DNA of 64,000 nucleotides, taken from assembly GCA_903861145.1 (NCBI GenBank), contig CAIOTH010000065.1, positions 42,883-106,882 of the forward strand, given 5' to 3'. The DNA comes from an uncultured Bacteroidota bacterium (lineage in GTDB: Bacteria > Bacteroidota > Bacteroidia > Chitinophagales > LD1). Below the pieces are notes generated by a model that worked only from the letters and a program-made list of their open reading frames with translations, was not told the DNA's origin and ran no database searches. The position numbers were made by a program, and so were the translations under genes. Below, piece after piece: positions 43,458 to 52,469 of this stretch (the stretch's first letter is position 1; every line of letters starts with the position of its first letter).

Positions 43458-44801
43458 ATGAAAAATATAACGAAATATTCAATCTTAATAATGCTCGGAC
43501 TAGTGCTTATGTCCGGATGCAAAAAACTGGATCAGGTTAACACCAATCCTAATTTACCGCTTTCATCACCTCCGGCACCTCAGTTCTTATCTTCTGAGTT
43601 GCTGATTGGTTATGCAATGGGTAGCGATATGAGTCGCTTCTCGGCTATCTGGACACAACAGGCAGTTGGGGTAAACCGCCAGGCGCAGTTGTACACTACA
43701 TATACCGTTGGTAATGCAGATTTTGACGCTCCATGGGGCAACCTTTATCAAGGTATGACCAACCTAAACGACATGATAATTACCGCCCAAAAAGCCGGTA
43801 ACAATTATTATGTAGGTGTAGGCAAAATTTTAATGGCCTATAGTTTAGGTGCAAGCACAGATGTTTGGGGCGATATGCCGTTTTCAAAGGCTTTTCAGGG
43901 TGTAGCTAACTTACAGCCCGCTTTTGATAATCAACAAGCGCTTTACACTACTATGCATCAGCTTTGCGATGATGGTATAGCCGCTTTTGCCTTACCTGCT
44001 GGCAAATTAGTTCCGGGAGCTGACGACATCATTTATGGTGGAGATGTAACCAAATGGACTGCATTTGCGCATGCATTAAAGGCCAGGTTTTATCTGCATA
44101 CCTCAAAAAGAAATGCCGGAGACCTTGCTAAGGTACAGCCTGAATTAGTGCTAGCTGGTGTAGCAACGGGAGCTACCAGTAACACCTTTGCTGATGCATA
44201 CATTACCTTCGGAAATGCAAATAATACTGCGGGTCCTTGGTACCAATTTATGCAACAACGTGCGGGCGATATCACGTTTGCACAAGGCAATCTGGGCACA
44301 GTTATGATTAACACCAGCGACCCACGTTTAGCTGCTTATATTGATACTACTCAAAACGTATTAGGGTCTTTTTATGGTGGCACTACGTCACCGGCTCAGT
44401 TGGTTACCGGTGCCGAATTGTACTTTATTTACGCCGAGGTATCCTTGCGTAATGCAGATAAGGCAACCGCAGCAACAGCTTCAAATAATGGTGCTTTGGC
44501 ATCTGTTCAAGCAATAACTGGTGCAGCTGCACCAGCGGGATGGACAACATCTTATGCAAGCGAAACTGCTGGCACTATTACGCTTGAAAAAATCATCAAC
44601 CAAAAGTACCTTGCGCTTTTCCTTAATCCGGAATGCTTCGCAGATTGGAGAAGAACAACTTTCCCTACTTTGGTGCAAGCTGCTGGTTCGTCTACTACAG
44701 GAATTCCGCACAGATTCTTCTACGCTGAAACTGAAACTGAAAGAAACTCAGCCACTCCGCGTGGACTTCAGTTAACTGACCACGTTTGGTGGGATAACTA
44801 A
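43458..44801 (+). CDS. SusD/RagB-type nutrient-binding lipoprotein (SusD_2-like)
   Basis: This 447-residue surface lipoprotein has a lipobox Cys at residue 21 (LVLMSGC). An N-terminal helix (KKLDQVNTNPNLPLSSP) leads into a tetratricopeptide-like helical core (PWGNLYQGMTNLNDMI, then GKILMAYSLGASTDVWGDMPFSKAF). The C-terminal segment LFLNPECFADWRRTTFPTL, then PHRFFYAETETERN is typical of the SusD-like family PF12771. It caps the SusC channel and binds substrate. A strong terminator ends the susCD transcript. Confidence 0.93.
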   Translation: MKNITKYSILIMLGLVLMSGCKKLDQVNTNPNLPLSSPPAPQFLSSELLIGYAMGSDMSRFSAIWTQQAVGVNRQAQLYTTYTVGNADFDAPWGNLYQGMTNLNDMIITAQKAGNNYYVGVGKILMAYSLGASTDVWGDMPFSKAFQGVANLQPAFDNQQALYTTMHQLCDDGIAAFALPAGKLVPGADDIIYGGDVTKWTAFAHALKARFYLHTSKRNAGDLAKVQPELVLAGVATGATSNTFADAYITFGNANNTAGPWYQFMQQRAGDITFAQGNLGTVMINTSDPRLAAYIDTTQNVLGSFYGGTTSPAQLVTGAELYFIYAEVSLRNADKATAATASNNGALASVQAITGAAAPAGWTTSYASETAGTITLEKIINQKYLALFLNPECFADWRRTTFPTLVQAAGSSTTGIPHRFFYAETETERNSATPRGLQLTDHVWWDN

Positions 44802-44825
44802 GATTTGCTGTTTAGCACAATTTTT

Positions 44826-44859
44826 AAAAGCGCCTCCGTAACCGGGGGCGCTTTTTTAT
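44826..44859 (+). terminator. Intrinsic terminator of the susCD operon
   Basis: An 11-base-pair stem AAAGCGCCTCC / GGGGGCGCTTT with one G-T pair and a GTAACC loop is followed by a T-run. Confidence 0.93.
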
Positions 44860-44978
44860 TTTACAGATTTTAACTTTTCTACTGCCTATTTTTAAGTGCA
44901 TTGCGTGTTTATTAGGAACAACTCAAATTTTCTTTGCCTCAAAATCGTTATCTTAGCAGTCAAAACCCTTAGCCCGTG

Positions 44979-46604
44979 ATGAATAAATTCAGGACTATCG
45001 CAGTTTTTTTGATTGCTTCGGCTTTCATTACTCCGGCATATTCCTTTTACAATTTTACCGATTCTACCCAGGCAGGCTGTATTGACCCTGTTATTTGCAG
45101 GCTCGATAGCATGTCTCTTAATACTTTTAAACGCGATAAGTTGTTTGGTGATGACGCCGCCGTTTTGGCCAGCATTGGCTTGCCTTACGATGCAATACCC
45201 AAGTTTACCGAAGATGAGGTAAAGGAAAAAATGAGGCTAATACCCTCCTTCATTCCCTTAAACTATAACACCACGGTAAAGCAGTTTATTGATTTTTTTG
45301 CCTATCGCAGAAGAGGCCTGATGTCAAGTTGCCTGGCGAACTCACAGATATATTTTCCCATTATCGAAGAAATACTGGACAAAAAAGGCCTTCCGCTTGA
45401 ATTAAAGTACCTGACCATTGTTGAATCGGCATTCAACCCGGTAGCAGTTTCAAAAGCCGGTGCAACAGGTTTATGGCAATTAATGTATGGTACAGGTGCG
45501 CAACTCGGCCTCAATATCAATTCATATATCGACGAAAGGCGCGACCCCATTAAAGCAACTGAAGCAGCAGCTGATTACCTGAAGAAGCTATACGATTTTT
45601 ACGGCGATTGGCAGCTGGTTTTAGCAGCCTATAACTCTGGGCCCGGAACTGTGAACAAAGCTATTGCCAGGGCCGGTGGTGTTAAGAATTTTTGGGCAGT
45701 TTTAAACTACTTGCCGGCCGAAACCAGGAGCTATGTGCCAACCTATATAGCTGTAGCTTATGTAATGAACTATTACAAAGATTACAAACTGGTATCATCA
45801 GAACCCAAGCGCGAGTTATACGCTATAGATACCGTTTTAATTACAGCCAAAGTTAGCCTCAAGCATATCTCCGATATTTTGGGCATCCCAATGGATGAGC
45901 TTCAATTTCTCAATCCAAGTGTAAAGGCCGGGGTTATTCCTTATACCGATAAAGGTTTCGGGGTTAACCTGCCAATCAACTATTTTGCTCTGTTCGAATC
46001 TAAGCAGGCCGACATTATGAATGATTCTTCTCAAATCATTCAAATGCCTTTGCCTATGGTTGCCGCATCAACCAAAACTATTTATTACAAAGTCAAGTCT
46101 AAAGAAACGCTAACTAAAATTGCCTCTAAATACGGCGTTACCGAAGCCTCGATTAAAAAATGGAATAAGCTTAAAAGCAGCGCGCTTTATACCGGCGAAA
46201 ACTTAAAGATTGTTATTACAACTTATAAAACTGCCGAGAGCGCAGGTTATGCCCAGGCATTTTCAAGCAAGATGCTCGATAGATCAAGAGTCGACACTTC
46301 TAAAAGTACTGCAGTATCGGCACCGGCGGTAGAAGTTGCAGAACAAACAGATAGCACGATTGACAGTGTTAGCTCCTCTAAAGCCAATACTGCCGTTAAT
46401 ACCACTACCCAGGACAGTAATTCAATTAAGCTAGAGCTTGATAAAAGCTGTAATTGCATTTATCACGTAGTGCAACCGGGTGATACCCTTTGGAGCATTG
46501 CCAAACACTACCAGGGCGAAACTATTGATAAGCTAAAAGCCGACAATAAGGAAATTGAAAACCGCCCTATACGCGTTGGCGATGTTATAAAAATACTGAG
46601 GTAA
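44979..46604 (+). CDS. MltD-like membrane-bound lytic transglycosylase with two LysM domains
   Basis: This 541-residue periplasmic protein has a signal segment (1-22). The SLT domain has its catalytic Glu149 in YLTIVESAFNPVAVSKAG and the family motifs ATGLWQLMYGTG, DYLKKLYDFYGDWQLVLAAYNSGPG. LysM domain 1 lies at about 368-412 (IYYKVKSKETLTKIASKYGV) and LysM domain 2 at about 493-540 (YHVVQPGDTLWSIAKHY). They are separated by a Ser/Thr/Ala-rich linker of about 80 residues. MltD cleaves peptidoglycan glycan strands with 1,6-anhydro product. It carries an ATG at 44979 (also an in-frame GTG at 44976) and a TTATCTTAG promoter-like box near 44949. Confidence 0.93.
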   Translation: MNKFRTIAVFLIASAFITPAYSFYNFTDSTQAGCIDPVICRLDSMSLNTFKRDKLFGDDAAVLASIGLPYDAIPKFTEDEVKEKMRLIPSFIPLNYNTTVKQFIDFFAYRRRGLMSSCLANSQIYFPIIEEILDKKGLPLELKYLTIVESAFNPVAVSKAGATGLWQLMYGTGAQLGLNINSYIDERRDPIKATEAAADYLKKLYDFYGDWQLVLAAYNSGPGTVNKAIARAGGVKNFWAVLNYLPAETRSYVPTYIAVAYVMNYYKDYKLVSSEPKRELYAIDTVLITAKVSLKHISDILGIPMDELQFLNPSVKAGVIPYTDKGFGVNLPINYFALFESKQADIMNDSSQIIQMPLPMVAASTKTIYYKVKSKETLTKIASKYGVTEASIKKWNKLKSSALYTGENLKIVITTYKTAESAGYAQAFSSKMLDRSRVDTSKSTAVSAPAVEVAEQTDSTIDSVSSSKANTAVNTTTQDSNSIKLELDKSCNCIYHVVQPGDTLWSIAKHYQGETIDKLKADNKEIENRPIRVGDVIKILR

Positions 46605-46619
46605 TTATTGGCGCTGACA

Positions 46620-47549
46620 CTATGCTACGTCCATGATCTTTTGAATCTGACCCATGGATGAGAATGTAATGAGCTTCAGGAAAACATTAACTCTCAACTT
46701 TGCCCAGTCTGATCGAGGGTCCGCAACAATTGCCCTTAAAGTTGAAGCAAGGGCCTCAAGGCGCTTGCCCCTCAGGATATTGTAGCGCGCTATAGCATGA
46801 AAACTACTGGCCAGTTTATAAGCTTTTACCTTAGCCGATATACGTTTACCCGAGTGTTGATTGGTGAAGATGTAATGATATAGCCTTAACTGCTCGGCAC
46901 CGGTGTTATACCGCAAAATATTTACCGACCGTTCATCATGTTCCAACACAACTACATCAAATTGCTTTTCGAGGTAATGGACCGGGTATTTTGCTGCTAT
47001 GCGCAACCATAATTCCATGTCCTCTCCTATGGTAAATTGTGGGTCGTATTTAAACTCGTGCATTATTTGCGCACTAATGCAAACCTGTTGGCTATGTATA
47101 GTGTTCACCACTATTACTTCGAAAATATTATCGCCGTAATAATAGTTGCCCACCAGTAATTCATTCTTACCGGTTTTCTCTACGGTTAAACCAGTATAAA
47201 ACATTTCCACCGGAAAATGCCTCCTCAACAGTTCGTCGTAAAGTGATACCAACCTTTGCGATAGGTAAAAATCATCGCTATCTAAAAAACAGATGTATTT
47301 ACCTGTTGCGTGGTTAATACCATTATTTCGGGCAGCGCAACGCTCGGCATTGGCCTGGTAGATATACCTTATGCGCGGGTCGTCAAACCCCTTAACTACA
47401 TCAACCGTGTTATCGGTAGAGCCATCATCAACAATTAATAACTCCCAATCGGTAAAGGTTTGCGCCAAAACACTCTTTACAGCTTTTGCCAAAAGATGCG
47501 CGCGGTTATATGTAGGTATAATGATGCTGAAAAAAGGAGACTGGTTCAC
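46620..47549 (-). CDS. Family 2 glycosyltransferase
   Basis: This 309-residue GT-A enzyme has the N-terminal nucleotide-sugar fold FSIIIPTYNRAHLLAKAVKSVL, then DWELLIVDDGSTDNT, the metal-binding D-x-D in CFLDSDDFY and NAERCAARNNGINHATGKY. The acceptor region holds FKYDPQFTIGEDMELWLRIA. It probably builds surface polysaccharide or glycolipid. The start is a GTG at 47549; length supports it. No polysaccharide cluster surrounds it. Confidence 0.92.
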   Translation of the reverse strand: MNQSPFFSIIIPTYNRAHLLAKAVKSVLAQTFTDWELLIVDDGSTDNTVDVVKGFDDPRIRYIYQANAERCAARNNGINHATGKYICFLDSDDFYLSQRLVSLYDELLRRHFPVEMFYTGLTVEKTGKNELLVGNYYYGDNIFEVIVVNTIHSQQVCISAQIMHEFKYDPQFTIGEDMELWLRIAAKYPVHYLEKQFDVVVLEHDERSVNILRYNTGAEQLRLYHYIFTNQHSGKRISAKVKAYKLASSFHAIARYNILRGKRLEALASTLRAIVADPRSDWAKLRVNVFLKLITFSSMGQIQKIMDVA

Positions 47550-47601
47550 TTGTGCGTTAAGCTATATTGGCCGGGGGATCATTTTATTATCAAACTTAAA
47601 T

Positions 47602-48159
47602 TTAATGCCCGCCCGAATTACGTGAAAACGTTTTCTGAAAATCATCAAATTTCACGGTCTTGTATTTATTACTGGCTACATAACTTAAAACCTGCTCAAA
47701 AACATTCGTTTCCTGGTAACCGGGTACAGGAAAAATCTCATCCATGTTTTCATCAAAGTAAACCGAGGTAGGATAGCTCATTTGATTATTCAATATCTCT
47801 GCGGCCAGTTCATTATAGCCCTGCATGCCCTGTGCTATGTACTTATAGTCCTTACCCTTAAAATTGATGTTCTCTTTGGTTTCTGCGTCAAACTTAACCG
47901 CGTAAAAGTTATCGTTCACATACTTAACAATATACGCATCCTTAAAGGTGGAAGCATCCATGCGCTTGCACCAGCAACACCAGCCGGTATAAACATCTAC
48001 AAACACCTTGCGGTGCTCTTTCTTCTGGGCCTCCTGCATATCTTTCCAACTCATCCATTTAATACCCCCTTCTGACGAAGCAGGCTGAGGCTTAATAGCA
48101 AACGACAAAGCAATAAAAATACCGGCTACTGCCATTAAGGCAAAAAACGACTTCTTCAT
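47602..48159 (-). CDS. Secreted thioredoxin-fold (DUF255-like) protein
   Basis: This 185-residue protein has a signal or anchor segment (1-23). The thioredoxin-like domain has VFVDVYTGWCCWCKRMDAST, in which C-C-W-C is a C-x-x-C redox pair, and the cis-Pro context SYPTSVYFDENM. A Met-rich insertion (GKDYKYIAQGMQGYNELAAEI) replaces the usual alpha-helix region. The fold resembles secreted thioredoxin-like proteins in Bacteroidota. It likely acts in periplasmic thiol chemistry. It lies 52 bases upstream of the GT2 gene. Confidence 0.85.
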   Translation of the reverse strand: MKKSFFALMAVAGIFIALSFAIKPQPASSEGGIKWMSWKDMQEAQKKEHRKVFVDVYTGWCCWCKRMDASTFKDAYIVKYVNDNFYAVKFDAETKENINFKGKDYKYIAQGMQGYNELAAEILNNQMSYPTSVYFDENMDEIFPVPGYQETNVFEQVLSYVASNKYKTVKFDDFQKTFSRNSGGH

Positions 48160-48271
48160 TTTACAAATTTACGTACGTAAAGTTATTCAAAATTATGCCA
48201 AGATTAAAAGTAACGGGTGGCGGTTTCGTGGAGTATGTAAATTTAGTAATCTTAACTAAGCTAAACAAATT

Positions 48272-49909
48272 CTATGTCTGAATAACCCCAACGCTAAACT
48301 GCTTGGTTATAGGCGATTGATTTGCTGCCTCAATGCCCATCGAAATTACCTTGCGTGTATCTATAGGGTCAATAATGCCATCAGTCCAAAGGCGGGCAGC
48401 AGCAAATTTGGGATCCAGTGTTTTAACGTACTTGGCTTTTATATCATCCAGCAGTTTCTTTTCATCTTCCGGCAAAATTACCTGGCCTTTTCCTTTAAGC
48501 GTTGCCACCTGTATCTGTAACAAAGTTTTAGCAGCCTGGTCGCCGCCCATTACTGATATACGCGATGTTGGCCATGCATAAATTAGGCGCGGGTCGTAAG
48601 CCTTGCCGCACATAGCATAGTTGCCTGCGCCATAACTATTGCCTACTACTATAGTAAACTTAGGCACTACCGAGTTTGATACCGCATTTACCATTTTGGC
48701 CCCATCCTTAATAATACCGCCCTGTTCGCTGCGGCTGCCAACCATAAAGCCCGTTACATCCTGTAAAAATACCAATGGTATTTTTTTCTGGTTGCAGTTC
48801 ATAATAAAACGCGCTGCCTTATCCGCCGAGTCGGAGTAAATAACACCGCCAAATTGCATTTCTCCCTTTTTGCTCTTTACCACTTTGCGCTGGTTAGCAA
48901 CAATGCCAACAGCCCAGCCATCAACACGGGCATAACCGCAAATAATAGATTTACCATACTCCTCTTTATACTGTTCTACTTCCGAATTATCCACCAAACG
49001 CTTAATTACTTCCAACATATCGTACTGGCTGGTAATAGTCTCAGGTATCAGGCCATAAATATCAGTTTCAGGAAAAGCCGGTTTCGCCGGTGCCACACGG
49101 TCAAACCCTGCATCGGCCGGCCTGCCAAATTTATCAACCAGGTTACGAATGGTTTTTAAGCACTCATCATCATCCTTCATTTTATAATCGGTAACGCCCG
49201 ATATTTCGCAATGTGTAGTTGCGCCTCCCAGCGTTTCGTTATCAATGTCCTCTCCCACTGCCGATTTAACCAGGTAACTACCTGCAAGGAATACTGAGCC
49301 CGTCTTCTCTACAATAAGCGCTTCATCGCTTAATATTGGCAGGTAGGCCCCACCCGCAACACAGCTGCCCATAATAGCGGCTATTTGCGGTATACCCATA
49401 GCACTCATTATCGAGTTATTATAGAACACCCGTCCAAAACCTTCCTTATCAGGAAAAACCTCATCCTGCATTGGCAAAAAAGCGCCTGCACTATCAACTA
49501 AATAAATAATAGGCAATCGGTTTTCTATCGAAATTTCCTGCGCCCTTAAGTTCTTTTTAACCGTTATAGGAAACCAAGCGCCGGCTTTAACCGTGGCATC
49601 GTTGGCAACAACCACGCACAAACGCCCTTTTACATAACCCAAAACAACCACCACACCGCCCGATGGGCAACCGCCCTGCTCTTCATACATGCCATAACCT
49701 GCCTGTTCTCCAACTTCTAAAACCGGCTTGTTTTTATCAAGTAGCAATTCTATTCTTTCACGGGCAGTAAGTTTACCTTTCTCTTTGTGCTTATCAATGG
49801 CTTTTTTACCACCGCCAAGCTTTATTTGCTCGCTCAATCTTTTCAAATCGCTAAGCATTAACTTCATGGCATCTTCGTTCCTGTTAAACTCAAGGGTGTT
49901 GTTACTCAT
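48272..49909 (-). CDS. Acyl-CoA carboxylase carboxyltransferase (beta) subunit
   Basis: This 545-residue protein is a biotin-dependent carboxyltransferase of the propionyl/methylcrotonyl-CoA carboxylase family. It transfers CO2 from carboxybiotin to acyl-CoA. Crotonase-fold motifs occur in both halves: MGSCVAGGAYLPILSDEALIV (oxyanion region) and VFLQDVTGFMVGSRSEQGG, then GNSYGAGNYAMCGKAYDPRLIYAWP. The phrase FLQDVTGFMVG favours the methylcrotonyl-type (leucine degradation) subclass. No alpha (biotin carboxylase/carrier) subunit gene is adjacent, so it must be supplied in trans. Confidence 0.92.
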   Translation of the reverse strand: MSNNTLEFNRNEDAMKLMLSDLKRLSEQIKLGGGKKAIDKHKEKGKLTARERIELLLDKNKPVLEVGEQAGYGMYEEQGGCPSGGVVVVLGYVKGRLCVVVANDATVKAGAWFPITVKKNLRAQEISIENRLPIIYLVDSAGAFLPMQDEVFPDKEGFGRVFYNNSIMSAMGIPQIAAIMGSCVAGGAYLPILSDEALIVEKTGSVFLAGSYLVKSAVGEDIDNETLGGATTHCEISGVTDYKMKDDDECLKTIRNLVDKFGRPADAGFDRVAPAKPAFPETDIYGLIPETITSQYDMLEVIKRLVDNSEVEQYKEEYGKSIICGYARVDGWAVGIVANQRKVVKSKKGEMQFGGVIYSDSADKAARFIMNCNQKKIPLVFLQDVTGFMVGSRSEQGGIIKDGAKMVNAVSNSVVPKFTIVVGNSYGAGNYAMCGKAYDPRLIYAWPTSRISVMGGDQAAKTLLQIQVATLKGKGQVILPEDEKKLLDDIKAKYVKTLDPKFAAARLWTDGIIDPIDTRKVISMGIEAANQSPITKQFSVGVIQT

Positions 49910-50057
49910 ACTTTCAAAAATTTGCGTGGCGAAGCTATGATAATTTGATAATTCAGCAATGAGATAATGTGATATTTAGATTGCGGACTTTATTGAAATC
50001 CCAGCAATGTTTATCTGCTAATTGTTGAATTAAGCTTTCACTTTTCAATTAAGCCAT

Positions 50058-50065
50058 TATATTTG
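50058..50065 (+). promoter_or_regulatory. -7 promoter element of SRP RNA
   Basis: TATATTTG is an exact TAnnTTTG match whose expected start point (about +6 to +9) coincides with the first paired base of the RNA. A TTTC at 50036-50039 stands near the -33 position. Confidence 0.7.
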
Positions 50066-50070
50066 CGGCG

Positions 50071-50167
50071 GGGCGAGCCTCATACGACCAGCTCCTGTTT
50101 AATCCTCCAGGCGGGAAACCGAGCAAAGGCAGACGGTTGTAGCGGTGCGATATGAGTTACTTGCCCT
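50071..50167 (+). ncRNA. ffs: Signal recognition particle RNA (small bacterial type, 4.5S-like)
   Basis: The RNA folds as one long hairpin. The base pairs GGGCGAG (50071-50077) with CTTGCCC (50160-50166) and CTCATA (50079-50084) with TATGAG (50151-50156). The apex has the conserved SRP domain IV: CAGGCGG-GAAA-CCGAGCAAAGGCAGA, that is, the GNRA tetraloop flanked by the AGG / GAGCA internal loop that binds Ffh. The 5' flank CCTGTTTAATCC parallels the CTGTTTACC of E. coli 4.5S RNA. A T-run (50169-50175) follows the last pair. It acts with Ffh in co-translational targeting. Confidence 0.88.
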
Positions 50168-50222
50168 ATTTTTTTCCCCTCCTCTCAATTCACACCATTT
50201 TAGCAATGTTTTGGCCCAATAA

Positions 50223-51611
50223 TCAGGCTGTAACTGCTTTTGTTTTGGTAAAGCGCTCAAGCAGATAGTTAACAAATACGCAGGCCAGTAAAAGCATAAA
50301 CGGGTCGGCAATATAGCGCCAGCGGTATTCAACAAAAAATATAATGTTTACTGCAAAAATCGCTACCACCGGGCACAGCAGGTAATAAAACTCAATGCCT
50401 TTTATACGCCTTAGGGCAAACAAAAAGATAAACCCAAAAAAGCATAAATGCATAAGTGCTGTAATCGGATTTATCTTCCAGCAATTGCTATTGTTAGGCA
50501 AAAAATAAATGGCTGCTTTTCTAACGGCCAAAACCAGCTCTTGTTTAGGGTGCGTTTTTATCCAGGTAATAGCCTGGTTTTTATAATACATGGTCTCGGT
50601 ATACTCATCTTTTGCCAGCACAACGCTGTCCTTCTGTAGTATAGGCATCAATTCATCTCTGTGTTGGTCCCAAACCGCCGGGTTCCAGCTTCCCTTAGCA
50701 TATTGGTTATGCCCATGCCATAGATTGATGGATGATTGCGTTGAAATAATGGGCTTCCCAAAGGTAATATAGTTAGAGACACAGATGTAAATTACAAAGT
50801 TGGCAATAAGGATGTTGGCCGCCCTGTAAGCCCACAAATATCGCGATATAAGCTGCCGGTTTTTCATTGCATCAACCAGCGCAACGCAATAAAATAAAAT
50901 CATTATCAGGCACACCTGCATTTTCAAAAAACAAATAACGGGTATGGTTACGGTCAAAAAAAACATCTGCCATGCACTAAATTTTTTATCGTGCCGCCGA
51001 TTGTATAAATGCATGCTGATAATAATAACAAGGCAAGGCATAATAATACATTCGAAAATATTAATCATACCCACATACAAAATAACCGAGGGATAAGTAC
51101 AGTATAATATGGTTGCAATCAGCGCCGCTGTATTATTTAAAAACAAGCCCGCCAGCCTATAGAAATAAAACAATGAGACAATGAAAAAGATGTTCTTCAA
51201 AATCAAAATACACGTGGCAAAATCTTCAAAATAAATCTCGGGTGCGGGCTCGGTTATGTTGTAATCTGCATTACATGCCGCATATATTTTAATACCGATA
51301 ACGTGCACTAGCACATTTAATTTAGGCCTGAAGGCCGTTGGCCACTCTGTTTCATGGCGAAACTTTGGCCTGTCGAAGGACTTATCGGTAACAAAGCCCT
51401 TCCCTAGCAAAAAATTTCTGGCAACCCCTGCCATTTCAATATCGTCAACATTCGAGTAAGGGAAAAAATGCTTGTGCAAACTAACGCCGGTTATGTACGC
51501 CGGAAACTTGTGCATTTCAACAAAGCCATCCATAAACAGTTTGGTGAATAACGATAGCACCAAAACCATCAACAGCATATTGCTTTTGCGCTCTTTAAAA
51601 AGAGAGACCAT
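50223..51611 (-). CDS. Polytopic membrane protein, GT39-like glycosyltransferase
   Basis: This 462-residue protein has about ten hydrophobic segments in a GT-C-like arrangement. After the first helix there is a periplasmic region with SNVDDIEMAGVARNFLLGKGFV, in which the acidic D-D-I-E-M-A-x-x-A-R-N pattern resembles the D-E-A-x-x-A-R-N catalytic loop of GT39 enzymes. Later loops include an extended periplasmic segment LWHGHNQYAKGSWNPAVWD and a KTHPKQELVLAVRKA motif seen in related polyisoprenyl-dependent transferases. The acceptor is unknown. It ends 50 bases after the SRP RNA in the opposite orientation. Confidence 0.7.
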   Translation of the reverse strand: MVSLFKERKSNMLLMVLVLSLFTKLFMDGFVEMHKFPAYITGVSLHKHFFPYSNVDDIEMAGVARNFLLGKGFVTDKSFDRPKFRHETEWPTAFRPKLNVLVHVIGIKIYAACNADYNITEPAPEIYFEDFATCILILKNIFFIVSLFYFYRLAGLFLNNTAALIATILYCTYPSVILYVGMINIFECIIMPCLVIIISMHLYNRRHDKKFSAWQMFFLTVTIPVICFLKMQVCLIMILFYCVALVDAMKNRQLISRYLWAYRAANILIANFVIYICVSNYITFGKPIISTQSSINLWHGHNQYAKGSWNPAVWDQHRDELMPILQKDSVVLAKDEYTETMYYKNQAITWIKTHPKQELVLAVRKAAIYFLPNNSNCWKINPITALMHLCFFGFIFLFALRRIKGIEFYYLLCPVVAIFAVNIIFFVEYRWRYIADPFMLLLACVFVNYLLERFTKTKAVTA

Positions 51612-51712
51612 ATTGTAATGTGTTATAGATTAATACCAAAGGAATATCAGGCAATATAAAAACTTTACGTGCTAAAAGCATCTTCATCCACACGCTGTTT
51701 ATTTCTATTTTA

Positions 51713-51740
51713 AAATATGGCTTTACGCAAGGCCATATTT
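51713..51740. promoter_or_regulatory. Dyad overlapping the transaldolase promoter
   Basis: AAATATGGC and GCCATATTT form a perfect 9-base inverted repeat with a 10-base centre. The right arm runs into CATATTTG (51734-51741), one mismatch from the -7 element TAnnTTTG, 40 bases before the tal ATG. A dimeric regulator binding the dyad would cover the promoter. Confidence 0.45.
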
Positions 51741-51780
51741 GCACTCAATAATTTTAGCCTAACCCAAATCTTAACTCCCT

Positions 51781-52437
51781 ATGAAATTCTTTATCGATAC
51801 CGCGAACCTTGATCAAATAAAAGAAGCCGAAGCACTTGGCATTTTAGATGGCGTAACCACAAATCCATCGCTAATGGCAAAGGAAGGCATAAAAGGTGCC
51901 GATAATATTTTAAAGCATTACGTTACTATTTGCAACATGGTTAGCGGCCCTGTAAGTGCCGAGGTAATTTCAACAGATTATAATGGCATGGTTGAAGAAG
52001 GCAAAAAACTTGCCGCACTTCATCCCAATATTGTGGTTAAGGTGCCAATGATAAAAGATGGCATTAAGGCAATTAAATGGTTTACCGATAACGGTATTAA
52101 AACCAATTGCACATTAGTATTCAGCGCCGGCCAGGCATTACTTGCAGCAAAAGCCGGCGCCAGCATGGTATCACCATTTATCGGTCGTATTGATGATGGC
52201 AATTGGGATGGGGTTCAGCTTATCGAACAAATAGTGCGCATTTATGACACTTACGGATACCAAACCGAGGTACTTGCCGCCTCTATTCGCTCATCTCTGC
52301 ATATTGTAAAATGCGCTGAAGCCGGTGCCGATATTGCTACTTGTCCGTTATCGTCTATTTTAGGCCTGTTCAGCCACCCGCTAACCGATATTGGATTAGA
52401 GAAGTTTTTGGCTGATTACAAGAAAAATAACGGGTAG
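51781..52437 (+). CDS. tal: Transaldolase (small, TalC/fructose-6-phosphate aldolase type)
   Basis: This 218-residue protein begins MKFFIDTANLDQIKEAEALG and has DGVTTNPSLMAKEG. The Schiff-base Lys sits in NIVVKVPMI (about residue 86), with NCTLVFSAGQALLAAKAGASMVSPFIGRID after it. Length and sequence match the short TalC/MipB group, which acts as transaldolase in the non-oxidative pentose-phosphate pathway. A close relative is fructose-6-phosphate aldolase; the two cannot be separated with certainty from sequence alone. Confidence 0.95.
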   Translation: MKFFIDTANLDQIKEAEALGILDGVTTNPSLMAKEGIKGADNILKHYVTICNMVSGPVSAEVISTDYNGMVEEGKKLAALHPNIVVKVPMIKDGIKAIKWFTDNGIKTNCTLVFSAGQALLAAKAGASMVSPFIGRIDDGNWDGVQLIEQIVRIYDTYGYQTEVLAASIRSSLHIVKCAEAGADIATCPLSSILGLFSHPLTDIGLEKFLADYKKNNG

Positions 52438-52469
52438 TATTTGCCTGGAGTGTAACCGCTGGGCAGGGT

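Larger units (their letters stand above)
49910..50222. other. Intergenic region carrying the SRP RNA gene
   Basis: This gap holds the SRP RNA at 50071-50167 and its promoter, and no protein gene. A minus-strand frame over 50099-50335 crosses the RNA and the end of the next gene and is not credible. Confidence 0.75.

Noticed and set aside
50099..50335. Minus-strand open frame of 78 codons
   Set aside because: It crosses the SRP RNA and the 3' part of the membrane-protein gene, has unstructured composition and no family resemblance.
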